Position numbers and translations under genes: made by a program
NCBI GenBank assembly: GCA_009733775.1
Contig: WOGZ01000107.1
Coordinates: forward strand, 38,154 to 102,153
DNA length: 64,000 nt
Source of the DNA: Alectoria sarmentosa
Taxonomy: Eukaryota > Ascomycota > Lecanoromycetes > Lecanorales > Parmeliaceae
Direction of reading: 5' to 3'
Shown: positions 35,795-46,297 of the stretch, one piece after another
How the letters are laid out: each line of letters begins with the position of its first letter
Numbering within the stretch: the stretch's first letter is position 1
Notes under the pieces: generated by a model
Told to the model about the DNA's origin: nothing
Database searches by the model: none
The model's input: the letters and a program-made list of their open reading frames with translations, nothing else

Positions 35795-35820
35795 ACGCGT
35801 TACCCCTTTGGGTAACGCGT
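35795..35820. promoter_or_regulatory. Perfect hairpin with two ACGCGT (MCB-like) boxes
   Basis: ACGCGTTACCC and GGGTAACGCGT form an 11-bp perfect inverted repeat around CTTT. Each arm ends in ACGCGT, the MluI cell-cycle box bound by MBF in yeasts. The hairpin is about 270 bp upstream of the SRA-YDG start codon. A 12-bp palindrome CGGATATATCCG lies just beside it at 35781-35792. Regulation at G1/S is inferred from the motif and position only. Confidence 0.55.
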
Positions 35821-35957
35821 CGAAGTTATTCACTCCGTTCAAGCTCACAAATCTATAATATGGCGGAGAAGCAAGGGGAACCTATCCAAGAAGTGCGCCA
35901 GTTGTAGGTTTGTTAGTATACGTGTCTGTGGCGCATAAAGGGGCTATTCCCTATACA

Positions 35958-35979
35958 ACGGCACGTTACAACGTGCCGT
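35958..35979. repeat. Perfect 10-bp inverted repeat
   Basis: ACGGCACGTT and AACGTGCCGT flank the dinucleotide AC. It lies about 140 bp from the ACGCGT hairpin and further upstream of the SRA gene. It could be a dimeric factor site or a cruciform; function unknown. Confidence 0.7.
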
Positions 35980-37996
35980 AACCCTAAAACCGTCTCCATT
36001 TATTCTCCGGTAGCGAGACACGCTCCTACGAAACCAGCGAGAACAATGGTAACATCCCTTTGCAACATGCCAATATCATGTACTCTAATGCTTGCATGTA
36101 CTGTATTTTAAGGGCTATTTTCCCATGAAACATCCGAATTCGCATTTATCCGGTGTATATATTGAGCGGAGAATCGGGGTAGCAGTCCCTTGCAATCTGA
36201 CACTGTCAAGTAGCATCTCCCTATTCCTACAGTCTTTGTACCGTGATGAAGAGAGCAAATTGTCTGCTCAAGGGGCTCTTTGCCCTCATCGAGCCGACTT
36301 TCTGGCAACATTCAACTAGAAATCTACGCATCAGACCGAGGAATAGCGGCAGCATGCCCATACAACTTGGCCATATCAAAAACATGCACCTGTACACGTA
36401 GATATGCACAATACAACATACCAGTTGAGCTCACCTTCCCCCCGGTAAAGACCCTCTCCTCCCCTCCGCCTGTAAACCTCCCTCCCCTCCCCAAACCCCG
36501 ACCGTCCGTACCCCCCCACGCCACCCCCAGCACCCCCTTCTCCCATCCGAGAAATCCACAGAACTCAAAAACCAAACCTCACTTTTTTCTCCGCCCCCTC
36601 ATCGCTTTTGCAAAATTCAAATTTCACTCCCGGCGCTACCACCACGGACGGCATCGATCGCCAGGTCGACCGATCGGAGAAGCGTCGCTGGTTTGGTTTG
36701 TTGAAGGGGGGGGGGGGGGGGTTCTTTGTCTACGGTTCGTGCGTGCGGATGTGTCGGGCGCGGTCTTGTTTGCTGCAGAGCAGAGCAGAGCTAAGCAGAG
36801 TAGAGCAGATGGTGGAAAGATGGTGGGTGGGGATGTTGAAGTATAGCATGTATGTCCGTTTGAAGCACGGCATGTTCAGTTCAGATGTAATTCTTCGAAG
36901 CCTATATTATTTCGGTTGCTACAGTATTTTACACTTTCCAACGCCCCGGCTTACACTAGATGGGGTAGACTGGCTCGCGCGTCCTGGCATCATGGCAGCT
37001 TTAAAGTTCGCAGCTTTTATGTATGTACCGGCGGTGCTTATCTCGCCGCTGGTCCTTTGCGAGTTTGCTGTTGAGTCTCTGGGCTTGGAAGTGTTTGATG
37101 ATGGTTCTGGTTCTGGTTCGGAATAGGATCATCTACACGCCTTCGCTGTGGGGAGGCTAGAGATGGAGAGTGAAGAGAGCGATAAGGCAACGATGGATGA
37201 GAGGAGAAGTGTTGTGGTTGTTTATTTTCAGGGGTATATATATATGCCTACAGGAATATATACAATTTTCGCGAATGCTGCGAACAGCAACGGTTCTTCT
37301 TTACCACCTCGTTTGCCAGGCCTCTCTTCGGTCCTTAAAGGTCTTTACGCCTGCTCGTCCACAAGTAACGCTCCAAGATACACAATCGTAGCGCTCTCAT
37401 ATCACGGTTTTTGGATTTCGCGTGGCCGCCTTCAGAGCGAGGTATCGCTCCGGATGCAACAGCTGCACTGTATTGGGTTTCACAGCGTTTCCCACAAGAC
37501 TCAAAGCTCGTTCTGTGGGGCAAAGTCTCGGCGCTGCCGTTGCTGCTAATGCGGTAGCTGCTCAAACACAGAAAAGACATAGCCGCAAGTCGAAATCTGT
37601 AGTCTCTGAAACGGAGAGAAAGAAGGCTCGTAGGTAAATGACCTGGTGCTAGAGACGCCTTTCACGTCCATCAGCGCCATGCTCGTTGCGATTATCCACA
37701 GAAATGGCTGCCGTATCGGTATCTCTATTCTTTGTTGTGGAACCATTAGGACAGTAGACATGCTTTGCTGCGCATAGCCAAGTCGAGCGGCAAGCCTAAA
37801 GTGCTCATCTTGCCAGCAGGACATGACGTATTGGTGCGTCAACCACATGCTGCTGAGCTGGAAGACATGCGCAAGATGGCGGGATGGATGTCAGGCGTCT
37901 GGTGGTAAATGGGGTCTTGCATTATGAAGTCTGGGGCAAGCACGAGGGCCGGATGTAAGCTTTCTGAGGAACATGGCTGAGGAACATCAGCCGCGC

Positions 37997-39827
37997 TTAG
38001 GGCTTTTTTCCATCGCGGCCCAACGCAACAACATTCCTGAGCGTCCCAAACGAGAGCACGTCAGCAATCCTGTTGGTCCCAGAGAAGAGCATACACAGCC
38101 TGTCGACGCCGCAGCCCCAGCCTCCAGTCGGAGGCAGTCCCCACTCTAGCGCCTGCAGGTAATTCTCGTCGATTCCTGCCTCCACATCTCCCTCATGGTA
38201 CTGTAACTGGTTCTCAAATTTGCGTCGCTGCTCGATGGGCGAATTCTCTTCCTCGTAGCAGTTGACCAGCTCGGTGTTCCTAACAAAGAGCTCTGCTCGA
38301 GCTGATACGCATTGTTGGTTATCTGGATGGATGAAGGACTTTGAGAGTGGAGATAGGCATTCAGGGTGGTTGATGATCCATGTTGGGTCGAAGCATTGAG
38401 ATTCGAGATATTTTGCTGACAATTTGTCGAGAAGACGTGGTAAGGTTGGGAGAGATGGAAGAGGAATACCGCACTCGTTGAACAACAGGATAAGTTTAGC
38501 CTGAGCATCCGGCCATTTAAGTTCTGGCAACTGCTTGCCAATTGCCGCCTCGATGGCTGGAATAAAGTCTAGGCGTTTTAATGGAGAACTGAAGTCGATT
38601 TTAGGCGGTATTAGCACCCGACATTCGGCGAGAACGACAGAATTGATGACTCTCGAGAGCCCAAGAAACATGCGCTCAGTCATATCGATTAACTCTTCTA
38701 TGTCTGAGTAGCTCCTGTAGAATTCGCAGGTGGTGAATTCAGGGTTGTGGCTGAGATCGATACCTGGAGCCTATCAGTAATTTTCTAGACATATGTCCGA
38801 CAAGGATATTTACCTTCATTGCGAAACGATGGACCAATCTCAAATACCCTCTCAAATCCTCCCATGATCAGTCGTTTCAGCCACAATTCAGGTGCTATCC
38901 GAAGTGCAATTTGACGGTCTTGAAACTCAGTGGCAGACGTGTGAAACGGTCTCGCAACAGCACCTCCCGCTGCGTCTGCCAGTATGGGAGTCTGGACTTC
39001 GGTATGCCCTTGATCTGACAACCATTGACGAAGGAACTTCGTAATCTCTGATCGAAGCCGGACGATATCTGCTAATTGCGGACTTAGGAGAAAGTCCACA
39101 TGCCGATTACGTATCCTTGTTTCCTTGTCCAACAAGGTCTCGGGAAGAGGTTGTGTGCAAGGTGAAAGGAGCTGGGGTATTTCCGTCGCTAGAACTGATA
39201 ATTCATTCCTTGGAGTCCTATGCGGAATCCCCTTGACACCTAAAACAGATTAGATATTGATATGGGTCAAGGCATTGATGCCAGCTTACTGTAAATGTCC
39301 CCTCGTCGAAGTTGATTCAAGAAGTCCTTGAAATGCGGAGCCTTCATACCAGAATGGGCTATGTGGGTATAGTCGAGCATGCACTGCAACCGATGGCTGT
39401 TCAACTTCGTTGACCGACTGTTTTGGAACAAGTCGAGGAACCCCAGCTTTGTACCTGCAATCCGAAACGACCATATTCTTCCTTGACAGCATGAGCCAAA
39501 TACATTTGCTTAGCTGGATGCAGACATACCACGCACGACTACTTCATCGGCAGGCATTGACTCGCCTCGAGCCAGATTCTTGTATCGCTCTTTGAACGTG
39601 TTATAATCTAGCACCGCATCCTGCTTTTTTATGCGGGGATACTGTTCATTGTGCTGCCATTTCTCCACGTCCTTGCTCTGTTCGATCCATGTTCGTAGTA
39701 TCCGTGGAACGTCTTGAGTCGGTGCGGCGCTATAGAAGCGGAGGTAGGCTGCTCGAGCCGTTGGATGAAGGTAGGGTCGGAGAGCAGGCCGAAAGTATCT
39801 CGGCGGAGAAATCATGCTACAGTACAT
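37997..39827 (-). CDS. Mitochondrial lysyl-tRNA synthetase (class II)
   Basis: Exons (minus): 39827..39530, 39481..39290, 39239..38814 and 38763..37997, encoding 560 aa. The N-terminus MYCSMISPPRYFRPALRPYL is Arg-rich without acidic residues, a mitochondrial presequence; Met5 (39815) is an alternative start. An OB-fold tRNA-binding region follows (VVVRGRIWSFRIAGTKLGFL; KLNSHRLQCMLDYTHIAHSG). The class II catalytic core comes next: RNRHVDFL, motif 2 in VFEIGPSFRNEG and motif 3 in GGWGCGVDRLCMLFSGTNRI, with the LysRS-type end IADVLSFGTLRNV. It charges mitochondrial tRNA-Lys. It is divergent from TIM10 with 435 bp between start codons. Confidence 0.94.
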
Positions 39828-40262
39828 CAGCTAGCGAAAATTGCACCTCATAAACCTCCAAGACAGATGCTCTCTTCGTATCAGACAATTAGGACTTTTT
39901 GACCATGCACTCCAAAAACGAGTGTCATTCGCAACGGTTCTTGTTAAACTTTTTTCATCCTTTGACGAACTTTGATTTAAATGAGACGTCTAGTGAGCTT
40001 ACCTCGTTCCGAGCTCCGATCGAGATATATCGGCTGTGAGATATGAACCGAGGAGGCTGACTGTTGATTTTCTACCTCGTACTGTACAGGAGACTTTTGA
40101 CGCCAAGACTCGATACTGTAGGGCTGAGTTCTCCGCAAAATGGCGATCTTGGAAGCTCACATCTGTAGATCTAGGGAATTCGAACAATCCTTGACAGAGT
40201 AATTGAGATAGCCTTTTCCTCACGCTATCTCGTTACGCGAAAAGCCTCTCATACCACTCTCA
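39828..40262. promoter_or_regulatory. Shared upstream region of mitochondrial LysRS and TIM10
   Basis: 435 bp between two divergent start codons of nuclear genes for mitochondrial proteins. No specific site is assigned. Co-regulation is inferred from arrangement only. Confidence 0.45.
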
Positions 40263-40617
40263 ATGTCGTTCCTGTTCGGTGGCCGGCCTCAGCTCTCGTC
40301 GGCGGAGAAAATCGCCGCTGCAGAAACCGAGGTCGAGATGGTATCAGACATGTTCAACAGGTATCCATGAGTTTCCGAAAATACCATTGTAATAAAGCAT
40401 CCTAACAGTACCCCTGGGTAGACTATCCCAATCGTGCACAAAGAAATGCATTCCTCCCGAATACCGCGAACCGGACCTCAACAAGGGCGAAAGCGTGTGC
40501 CTCGATCGATGCGTGAGCAAATTCTTCGAGGTCAATTTGAAGGTCAGCGAGAAAATGCAAGGAGAGGCGGCGCAGAAAGGTGCGGGTGGAGGAGCGATGG
40601 GTGGGTTTGGGATGTGA
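40263..40617 (+). CDS. tim10: Mitochondrial intermembrane-space chaperone Tim10
   Basis: Exons 40263..40360 and 40422..40617 encode 97 aa. The start [20 protein letters not shown] is typical. The intron splits an Arg codon (AG|A); the acceptor TGGGTAG was chosen because an upstream CAG would lead into a stop. The twin CX3C motif of small Tim proteins is complete: Cys38/Cys42 (SCTKKC) and Cys59/Cys63 (VCLDRC), followed by the amphipathic helix [15 protein letters not shown]. Tim9-Tim10 hexamers escort carrier and beta-barrel precursors across the intermembrane space to TIM22 and SAM. Import depends on Mia40-driven oxidation of these cysteines. A Gly-rich tail ends the protein. Confidence 0.95.
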
Positions 40618-40909
40618 AAAGCTAGGCCAGGAGAGAGTGGCGCTGAGGGGGACGTGTAATGGATGGGGATGGCGAGGGCTTGCCCATGTCGAGAATTGGA
40701 AACGATGGAACGATTAGGCAGGTATATGGTGCTGCTCTCGCTCTGGGTGGTGGCAGCATCGATGACAAGCATTGGAAGCTGCATTATTATGGCAAAGGCT
40801 CTTCACCACTCTATGTGTACATATACACTAACTAGTACAACTGCTGGATCAACGCCAGGTGTGCAATTCGCCAAGGGTATCATGCAATACGAGATGAACC
40901 CGGAGAATA

Positions 40910-43537
40910 TCACACATTCACCATCCTCAGAAACCACCCAAGCCAAGAAGCATTTGCCTCGCCTGGTTCATCAAGCTCCTCTGCTCTTGCTTCTAGTTGG
41001 AGAACCTGGCGCTCAAAATCTGCCACTCCATTCTCTACGTCTTCGACTTTCGATTCCAAAGCGCTCAACTCATACTCCAGCTTGGCGCCCAAAGTTTCAA
41101 GGTCTTTGACAATCTCGCTCAGGTTTGATCGTTCTTCTGACAAAAGTTCATCCGAAGCATCATGAAGAGCATGGTATTCGTCGAATTTCTGGTGGTAGAT
41201 CAAGTCAAGCCTGGCTTGATCGCTGCTAGCCTGCTGCTCATAGTCTTGGATCTGGTTGACTTTGTGCTCAACCCAAGATGCCACCTGTGCTTTACAATCT
41301 TCAAGTCGTTGTCCCATAACGCGCCCTTGCTCGGCTAGGCTCTTCTCAAACGAGAGTGCAATGTTCGGATTTTTTCCAGCGGCAAAGCCGTTGGATTCGG
41401 CTATATCACTGTCGACGCCAGAGGCTAGGACGTCTACCATTGCTGTAAACGAGAGTTGGCGGGGCCACCGACGCTCCCAGTAGTTTGAAGTATTTGCCGA
41501 AAGCTTGGGAAGGCTCCTTGTTGTGCGCAATGGAGGTACAGGGTAGTACTGCCCTTCGAATTCTTGCATTTTCTTGATAGCTGCTGTATCCTCGAACGTA
41601 AGGGAGCCCTTCCTCGAATTGTCAAATGGCTCACGCCCTTCCGTCCTGGATTGCACGCCAGATGCATTTTCCATTGCGTTCACGTAGTCTGATTTATCAG
41701 TAGGGCCCTGGTTAACCAACGTCGACTCGAGACTCGAAGCGGATCTGTCAAATTCGCCAGAATAGATAACCTTGTTAAAGCCATTCTGGGAAGTTATTTC
41801 TTTAGATCTTGGCTTTTCTTCTGTAAAGCCGCTCCCGCGTCGAGACGAGTCCTGAGAGCCTACTTGGCTATGTTCGCGGCTTTCATGTTGAGCGATTGGA
41901 ATTAACGAAGCCTGTGATTTCAATTCCGGTTCTCTAGGTTCCTCCACGCTGGTCCTTGGCTTCTCCTTGAGACTGTCTCCGTCAGAAGCGAAATCAACAT
42001 CTTTGGAGTACTTGTGATGGTGTCCACGTAAGCCTCTCATGCCAACTGCGTCTCTGATTCGTCCCAAGCCACTTCGAGCGTCAGTCGCTTTTCCCGTAAC
42101 GTTCTTGAAAACGGCTTTTCGCAAGCCCTGGTCTTTCTCTGTATGGTCGATGCTCGTGTGTGAGCCAAGCGAAGGACTCGGATAGATTCGATCTGATAGG
42201 ACGTGACGAATAGATGGATCATTGTCAACAGAATCCCGCTTCTTGCCTCCACCCTGCTCGTTATCGTTCAAGATCATGCCATCATCACCCCCTAGACTAT
42301 TAAACACATCACTTTCATTGTTCTTCCGTGCCTTGCCATACCACAGCCACTTGAATCTCTCTCCTGAGCCCATCTGGACGAAGGTTTCGATATCCAAAGT
42401 CTCCATCTCAGCAATGCCGGCTTTCTCCCGTCCATGCACCAGTTCCCCACCCTTACCACTCAGCTCTGCCGCAGTAGATTTGACTGCCCGTGGGACCGTC
42501 CAACCTTTCCCACTAGCCGCTTTTGCAGTAAGCTTGTGCAGTCTATCCAGCGTTTGTCGATCAAACCTTCGGGTCCGTTCCATTTTCTGAGACCTCTGGA
42601 AGTGAGCAATGCCTCTTTTCGTGTTGACGATGTCAAAAACGTCTTTTGCAACAGGCGCTCCGGCGGCATTAAGTCTGTTTCGTGCTCCCATGAGTATCCC
42701 AAGAAGAGCTGCGACAGTTGTGGGCCCCAAGATGCCATCGCTGGGATCGATGTTAAAGTACTCAGTTCCTAGCTCTGTCCACCAATCATTGATAGCTTGC
42801 TCTGTAACATCACAAAGTAGCCCATCGGCATACTCGGGGGCAAGTTTCCCGAACAGTAGCAGCGCCACTTGACACAGCTTGACAAGCTCAATCACAGCAT
42901 TGTATAGGGGGATGCGATCACTTGTACGATAGAGTTGCATGAATTTGGCCTGCGTCGCCCCAACTGGCGGAGATAGATTGAGACCAACTCGCCCCGAGCA
43001 TCCCATCCGTTTCATGTTTTCATTGACTATGAAGTCTTCTCTATGCTTTTTGAGATCTCCATCTGGCACCGCAATGACCGTCATTGCAGACGGGAAGCCG
43101 CTCAAATTTGTCACCATCAGCGTTCCTAAAGGTGTCTCCTTCTTCCTTGCATGGTACTTTGTAATCGCTTTGAGGTACACTCGGAGACGGGGTGACCATG
43201 CTTCCTCGTTCGTTGGGACGCTCAAGACTCCAACGACAACGGAATCTTGGTCGAGGCCTGTGTAGGTGGTAATGACAAAAGTCGGATGGACCCTTGAGCA
43301 TGCCCATTGCTCGACTATGTAGAGCTCGTATCCTGTAAGTCGACGTCTTCGTTCTAGCACCATCGTCGACGGGTCTTCTTCAAGATATCTAAACGCCGCA
43401 GGGTCCGTGAACACCAGACGTTGATGCGCTGCTTGAGGAGGAGAGTCGCCGTTTGGAGGACTAATTGAAGATCCATTTGGTGCTTCCGCTCCGAAGTCTT
43501 CAGTCGCGAAATCTCTCTCCTCTGTATCGTTATCCAT
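40910..43537 (-). CDS. Stb6-like protein with C-terminal coiled coil
   Basis: A single exon of 875 aa; the start is the ATG of MDNDTEERD (43537), the first ATG in frame. An N-terminal conserved block (LVFTDPAAFRYLEEDPSTMV; GYELYIVEQWACSRVHPTFV; TTYTG) is the signature I associate with fungal Stb2/Stb6-type proteins, which bind the Sin3 histone-deacetylase scaffold in yeast. A second conserved region (DVTEQAINDWWTELGTEYFN; GILGPTTVAALLGILMGARN) follows. A Ser-rich disordered middle and a coiled coil of ~100 residues (KVNQIQDYEQQ...; NLSEIVKDLETLGAKLEYEL) precede the short hydrophobic end SWLGWFLRMVNV. A membrane- or vesicle-associated role is equally possible. It is divergent from the RMD5 gene, 464 bp between starts. 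Confidence 0.85.
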   Translation of the reverse strand: MDNDTEERDFATEDFGAEAPNGSSISPPNGDSPPQAAHQRLVFTDPAAFRYLEEDPSTMVLERRRRLTGYELYIVEQWACSRVHPTFVITTYTGLDQDSVVVGVLSVPTNEEAWSPRLRVYLKAITKYHARKKETPLGTLMVTNLSGFPSAMTVIAVPDGDLKKHREDFIVNENMKRMGCSGRVGLNLSPPVGATQAKFMQLYRTSDRIPLYNAVIELVKLCQVALLLFGKLAPEYADGLLCDVTEQAINDWWTELGTEYFNIDPSDGILGPTTVAALLGILMGARNRLNAAGAPVAKDVFDIVNTKRGIAHFQRSQKMERTRRFDRQTLDRLHKLTAKAASGKGWTVPRAVKSTAAELSGKGGELVHGREKAGIAEMETLDIETFVQMGSGERFKWLWYGKARKNNESDVFNSLGGDDGMILNDNEQGGGKKRDSVDNDPSIRHVLSDRIYPSPSLGSHTSIDHTEKDQGLRKAVFKNVTGKATDARSGLGRIRDAVGMRGLRGHHHKYSKDVDFASDGDSLKEKPRTSVEEPREPELKSQASLIPIAQHESREHSQVGSQDSSRRGSGFTEEKPRSKEITSQNGFNKVIYSGEFDRSASSLESTLVNQGPTDKSDYVNAMENASGVQSRTEGREPFDNSRKGSLTFEDTAAIKKMQEFEGQYYPVPPLRTTRSLPKLSANTSNYWERRWPRQLSFTAMVDVLASGVDSDIAESNGFAAGKNPNIALSFEKSLAEQGRVMGQRLEDCKAQVASWVEHKVNQIQDYEQQASSDQARLDLIYHQKFDEYHALHDASDELLSEERSNLSEIVKDLETLGAKLEYELSALESKVEDVENGVADFERQVLQLEARAEELDEPGEANASWLGWFLRMVNV

Positions 43538-44001
43538 TATTCCAACTACTCGAGCCACTCTCTCCGAGCTCTCGTGCAGGCCTCATACTTCGCCTTCCGC
43601 CTTCCGCCTCGAGAACACTAAGTCGCAGGCGCATGCGACCCTCGCGCTGCATAAAGAGCGTGGAGACCATAAAGATCTCCTCATGTTCCTTGATACTCTT
43701 AGGACCTCTGAGAGTTGCGCAATCCCTCGGACGCAAAAACGGCTGATAGGCCGGAAAAACATCGGCCCTTTTGCCATCCGCAATCAATTAATTCACCTCA
43801 TGACCTCTTCTCCCTGACAAGCCCCTCTTCTTCATCACAACTGCTCTCCCGATACTCCCGGATACCGGATACAGAGATCACAAATGACTTGCCTCTCCAG
43901 CTCTGGCGTTGGGGAGAAGGCGTTCAAGTGGCTCCCTTGACCTACATATTAGAGTCTTCAATCCATCTGTTTCTATCTCAAGACCTGACGCTCTCTGAGC
44001 A
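43538..44001. promoter_or_regulatory. Shared upstream region of the Stb6-like and RMD5 genes
   Basis: 464 bp between divergent start codons. No specific motif is assigned. Confidence 0.4.
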
Positions 44002-45430
44002 ATGGAAGCACTACTTGAGGAGCATGAGAAGCTGTGCCGTAAGGGTAACCTTTCAAAGAGTGTGGAAGATGTGCAGAAGACCATCGATCTCCTTGTAAAG
44101 GCTCGAGAGTCGATAGCAGCAAGTATGTTCTGCCCTTTTTCCCTTTGGCCCATTGGGTTCTGGGCAGTAATCTCTGAAACATGCTCATTTTTACTTCAAA
44201 GATCAGAATAGCGCTTCTGTGACATTAGCCAAACTCCAGAATCCCGTCAAGCAATCATTCGGGGCCATCAATAGCGATCTGAAGGATGTCTACAAAGGAC
44301 TGGGCAACTATTCAAAAGCATTGGACAAGGTTTACAGCACTATTCAAATATCTTCCGAAAGACAAACTGAAGATCGTCTTCACAGAAGTTCCGAGACAAA
44401 CCCCTGCCAGCGACCGATTACGACGCTCTGTCCTCACATCCAGCGCTGATCAATCGTGCCATTGCGATGCACCTCCTAAGGGAAGGCCAATTCTCGGTCG
44501 CTTCAACCTTTTTGACCGATGCTACCAACAATCCTCCGCGTCTAGAGCTTCCTTCTGATACCCCAAATCCATACACAAGCCTTGAGGTGGACTTGGGAAT
44601 AGACTCCCTTAAGTCAGAATCTCTACGGAAACAGTTCGCTAACATGTACCATATCTTGCACGAGTTAAAGAACCAGCAGAACCTTCTACCTGCTATCGCA
44701 TGGGCCAGGGATAAAAGCGATGCACTGGAGACAAGAGGAAGCAACTTGGAATTTGAACTATCAAAGCTACAATTCGTTTGGCTCTTCACTGGAGGCTCAA
44801 ATCCGAATGACGCGAGAAGCCTGCTCCTCGGACAACAGCAAGCTCTTGAATACGCTCGTCGAGAGTTCGCTCATTTCCAAGGACGCTATCTCCGAGAGAT
44901 TCAACAGCTCAGTGGCGCTATGGCCTTCTGCCCCAATTTGGCACAGTCTCCTTATCGACGAATTTTCCACAATGAGGATGCTTGGGAGGATCTGGCTAAC
45001 TCCTTTACTCGGGAGTTCTGCTCGCTCCTTGGCTTATCTGCGGACTCTCCTTTGTACATTGCTGCCACAGCTGGTGCGATAGCCTTGCCTACTCTTCTCA
45101 AGCTCCAGACGATCATGAAAGAGAAGCGAACAGAATGGACAACGCAGCATGAGCTTCCCGTGAGTATTGTATCCTGCTCATCTCTCTAGGTCCATTGACT
45201 AATCTTTCCAGGTTGAAATACCCCTTCCGCCGGCCTACCACTTTCATTCAATCTTCGTCTGCCCAGTGTCGAAAGAACAGACAACAGACGAGAATCCACC
45301 GATGATGATGCCTTGCGGGCATGTCGTGGCGCAGGAATCTTTAGCGAGGCTAAGCAAAGGGTCAAGGTTTAAGTGTCCGTATTGTCCAAGTGAAAGCAGG
45401 CCAGAAGACTCGAAGAAGCTTTTTATGTAA
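44002..45430 (+). CDS. GID/CTLH ubiquitin ligase RING subunit Rmd5 (Gid2)
   Basis: Exons 44002..44122, 44202..44329, 44386..45159 and 45212..45430 encode 413 aa. The N-terminal helical part ([15 protein letters not shown]) leads to a LisH/CTLH region ([54 protein letters not shown]). The C-terminal degenerate RING has the Rmd5 pattern: Cys358 ([16 protein letters not shown]), Cys376-Gly-His378 ([12 protein letters not shown]) and Cys396/Cys399 ([10 protein letters not shown]). In yeast the GID complex ubiquitinates gluconeogenic enzymes when glucose returns. The paralogue Fyv10 lacks this Cys pattern, so Rmd5 is preferred. Intron 2 has the less common GTTTAC donor. Confidence 0.93.
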
Positions 45431-46297
45431 GTCAGGTCAGCAGGGAAAGATTACTTGACCATTCTACGAGATGGAAATCTTGTAATTGCATGCAGCATGG
45501 TCATGGGGTTTGGGGGAAAGTATTGGCTGGGTTTTTCTTTCATGGGGAAGAGGGTGGCCTGATACAGGATAGGCGGCCGCAGCATTCTTCGATCCAGGCC
45601 ATCTCTGTTGGCGGCGCCTTTCACGCAGGGCACAGCTAGACTGGCTGTATCTTCAAGATGTATGGACAATGGCATCTGCAAATGCACTGCCGGTCCAATC
45701 AACGACGTGGGGGTGCCGAACATGCTTTATGTCGCGCATGTGGGGTGGTGTCCTGTTTGTTACTCTTCCTACTTGGCCTGCTGTTCTTTCCCTTCCTCTT
45801 TCCTCAACCTTTTTTCTTCCTTCTGTTCTGTCTCTCACTTTTTATACACTCATTGGCGGGAGAGTAATCAAGAATCCTTGATCTCTTGCTTCGGTTCCTT
45901 TGGAATAGCGCAACAAAGATGGCCCGCATACTATCCATTGCCTCGGTTGTACCCCGCCGAAATTTCAGTGGGGCAGGCCTCGTTCGACTCTTTGCTCAAC
46001 AACAACAGCATCATCAATTGCGCTTCTGGTCTGTCTATCATTCACTACTCTCCTCGTTTCGCCGAAAGAGCAAAGCATTCTCCTGTGAATCCCACCATTT
46101 GGGCCTTCAGCTACTCATACATCCTTAGCTCCGCCTGCACCACCACTAGTGCGCCTGAACGTTTGCACAACAACGCTGGAAGTAAGACATCATCCTCAAC
46201 CACCGTGCCCACGGACCAGAAAGCAACCTTCACCAGCTTGTCCTCTCCTCCTCGTCCCTCTCCCACTAGCCTCCTTCGTCCTCAGAACAAGGCCACC
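45431..46297. other. Promoter and 5' region of L-arabinitol 4-dehydrogenase
   Basis: No separate gene supported. A pyrimidine-rich stretch lies at about 45755-45845 and CT-rich sequence continues to the start codon, as is common before highly expressed fungal genes. A long frame through this stretch is not coding-like. Confidence 0.5.

Larger units (their letters stand above)
35525..37996. other. Gene-poor interval upstream of the SRA gene
   Basis: No convincing gene. It contains two perfect hairpins (35795-35820 and 35958-35979), a 15-nt G homopolymer near 36707-36721 and an AGAGC-type short repeat at 36776-36810. Open frames around 36280-37126 are composition-driven. Confidence 0.5.

Noticed and set aside
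36280..37126. Possible genes of 170-190 codons near the G homopolymer
   Set aside because: The frames cross homopolymers and short repeats, show no domain and overlap each other.
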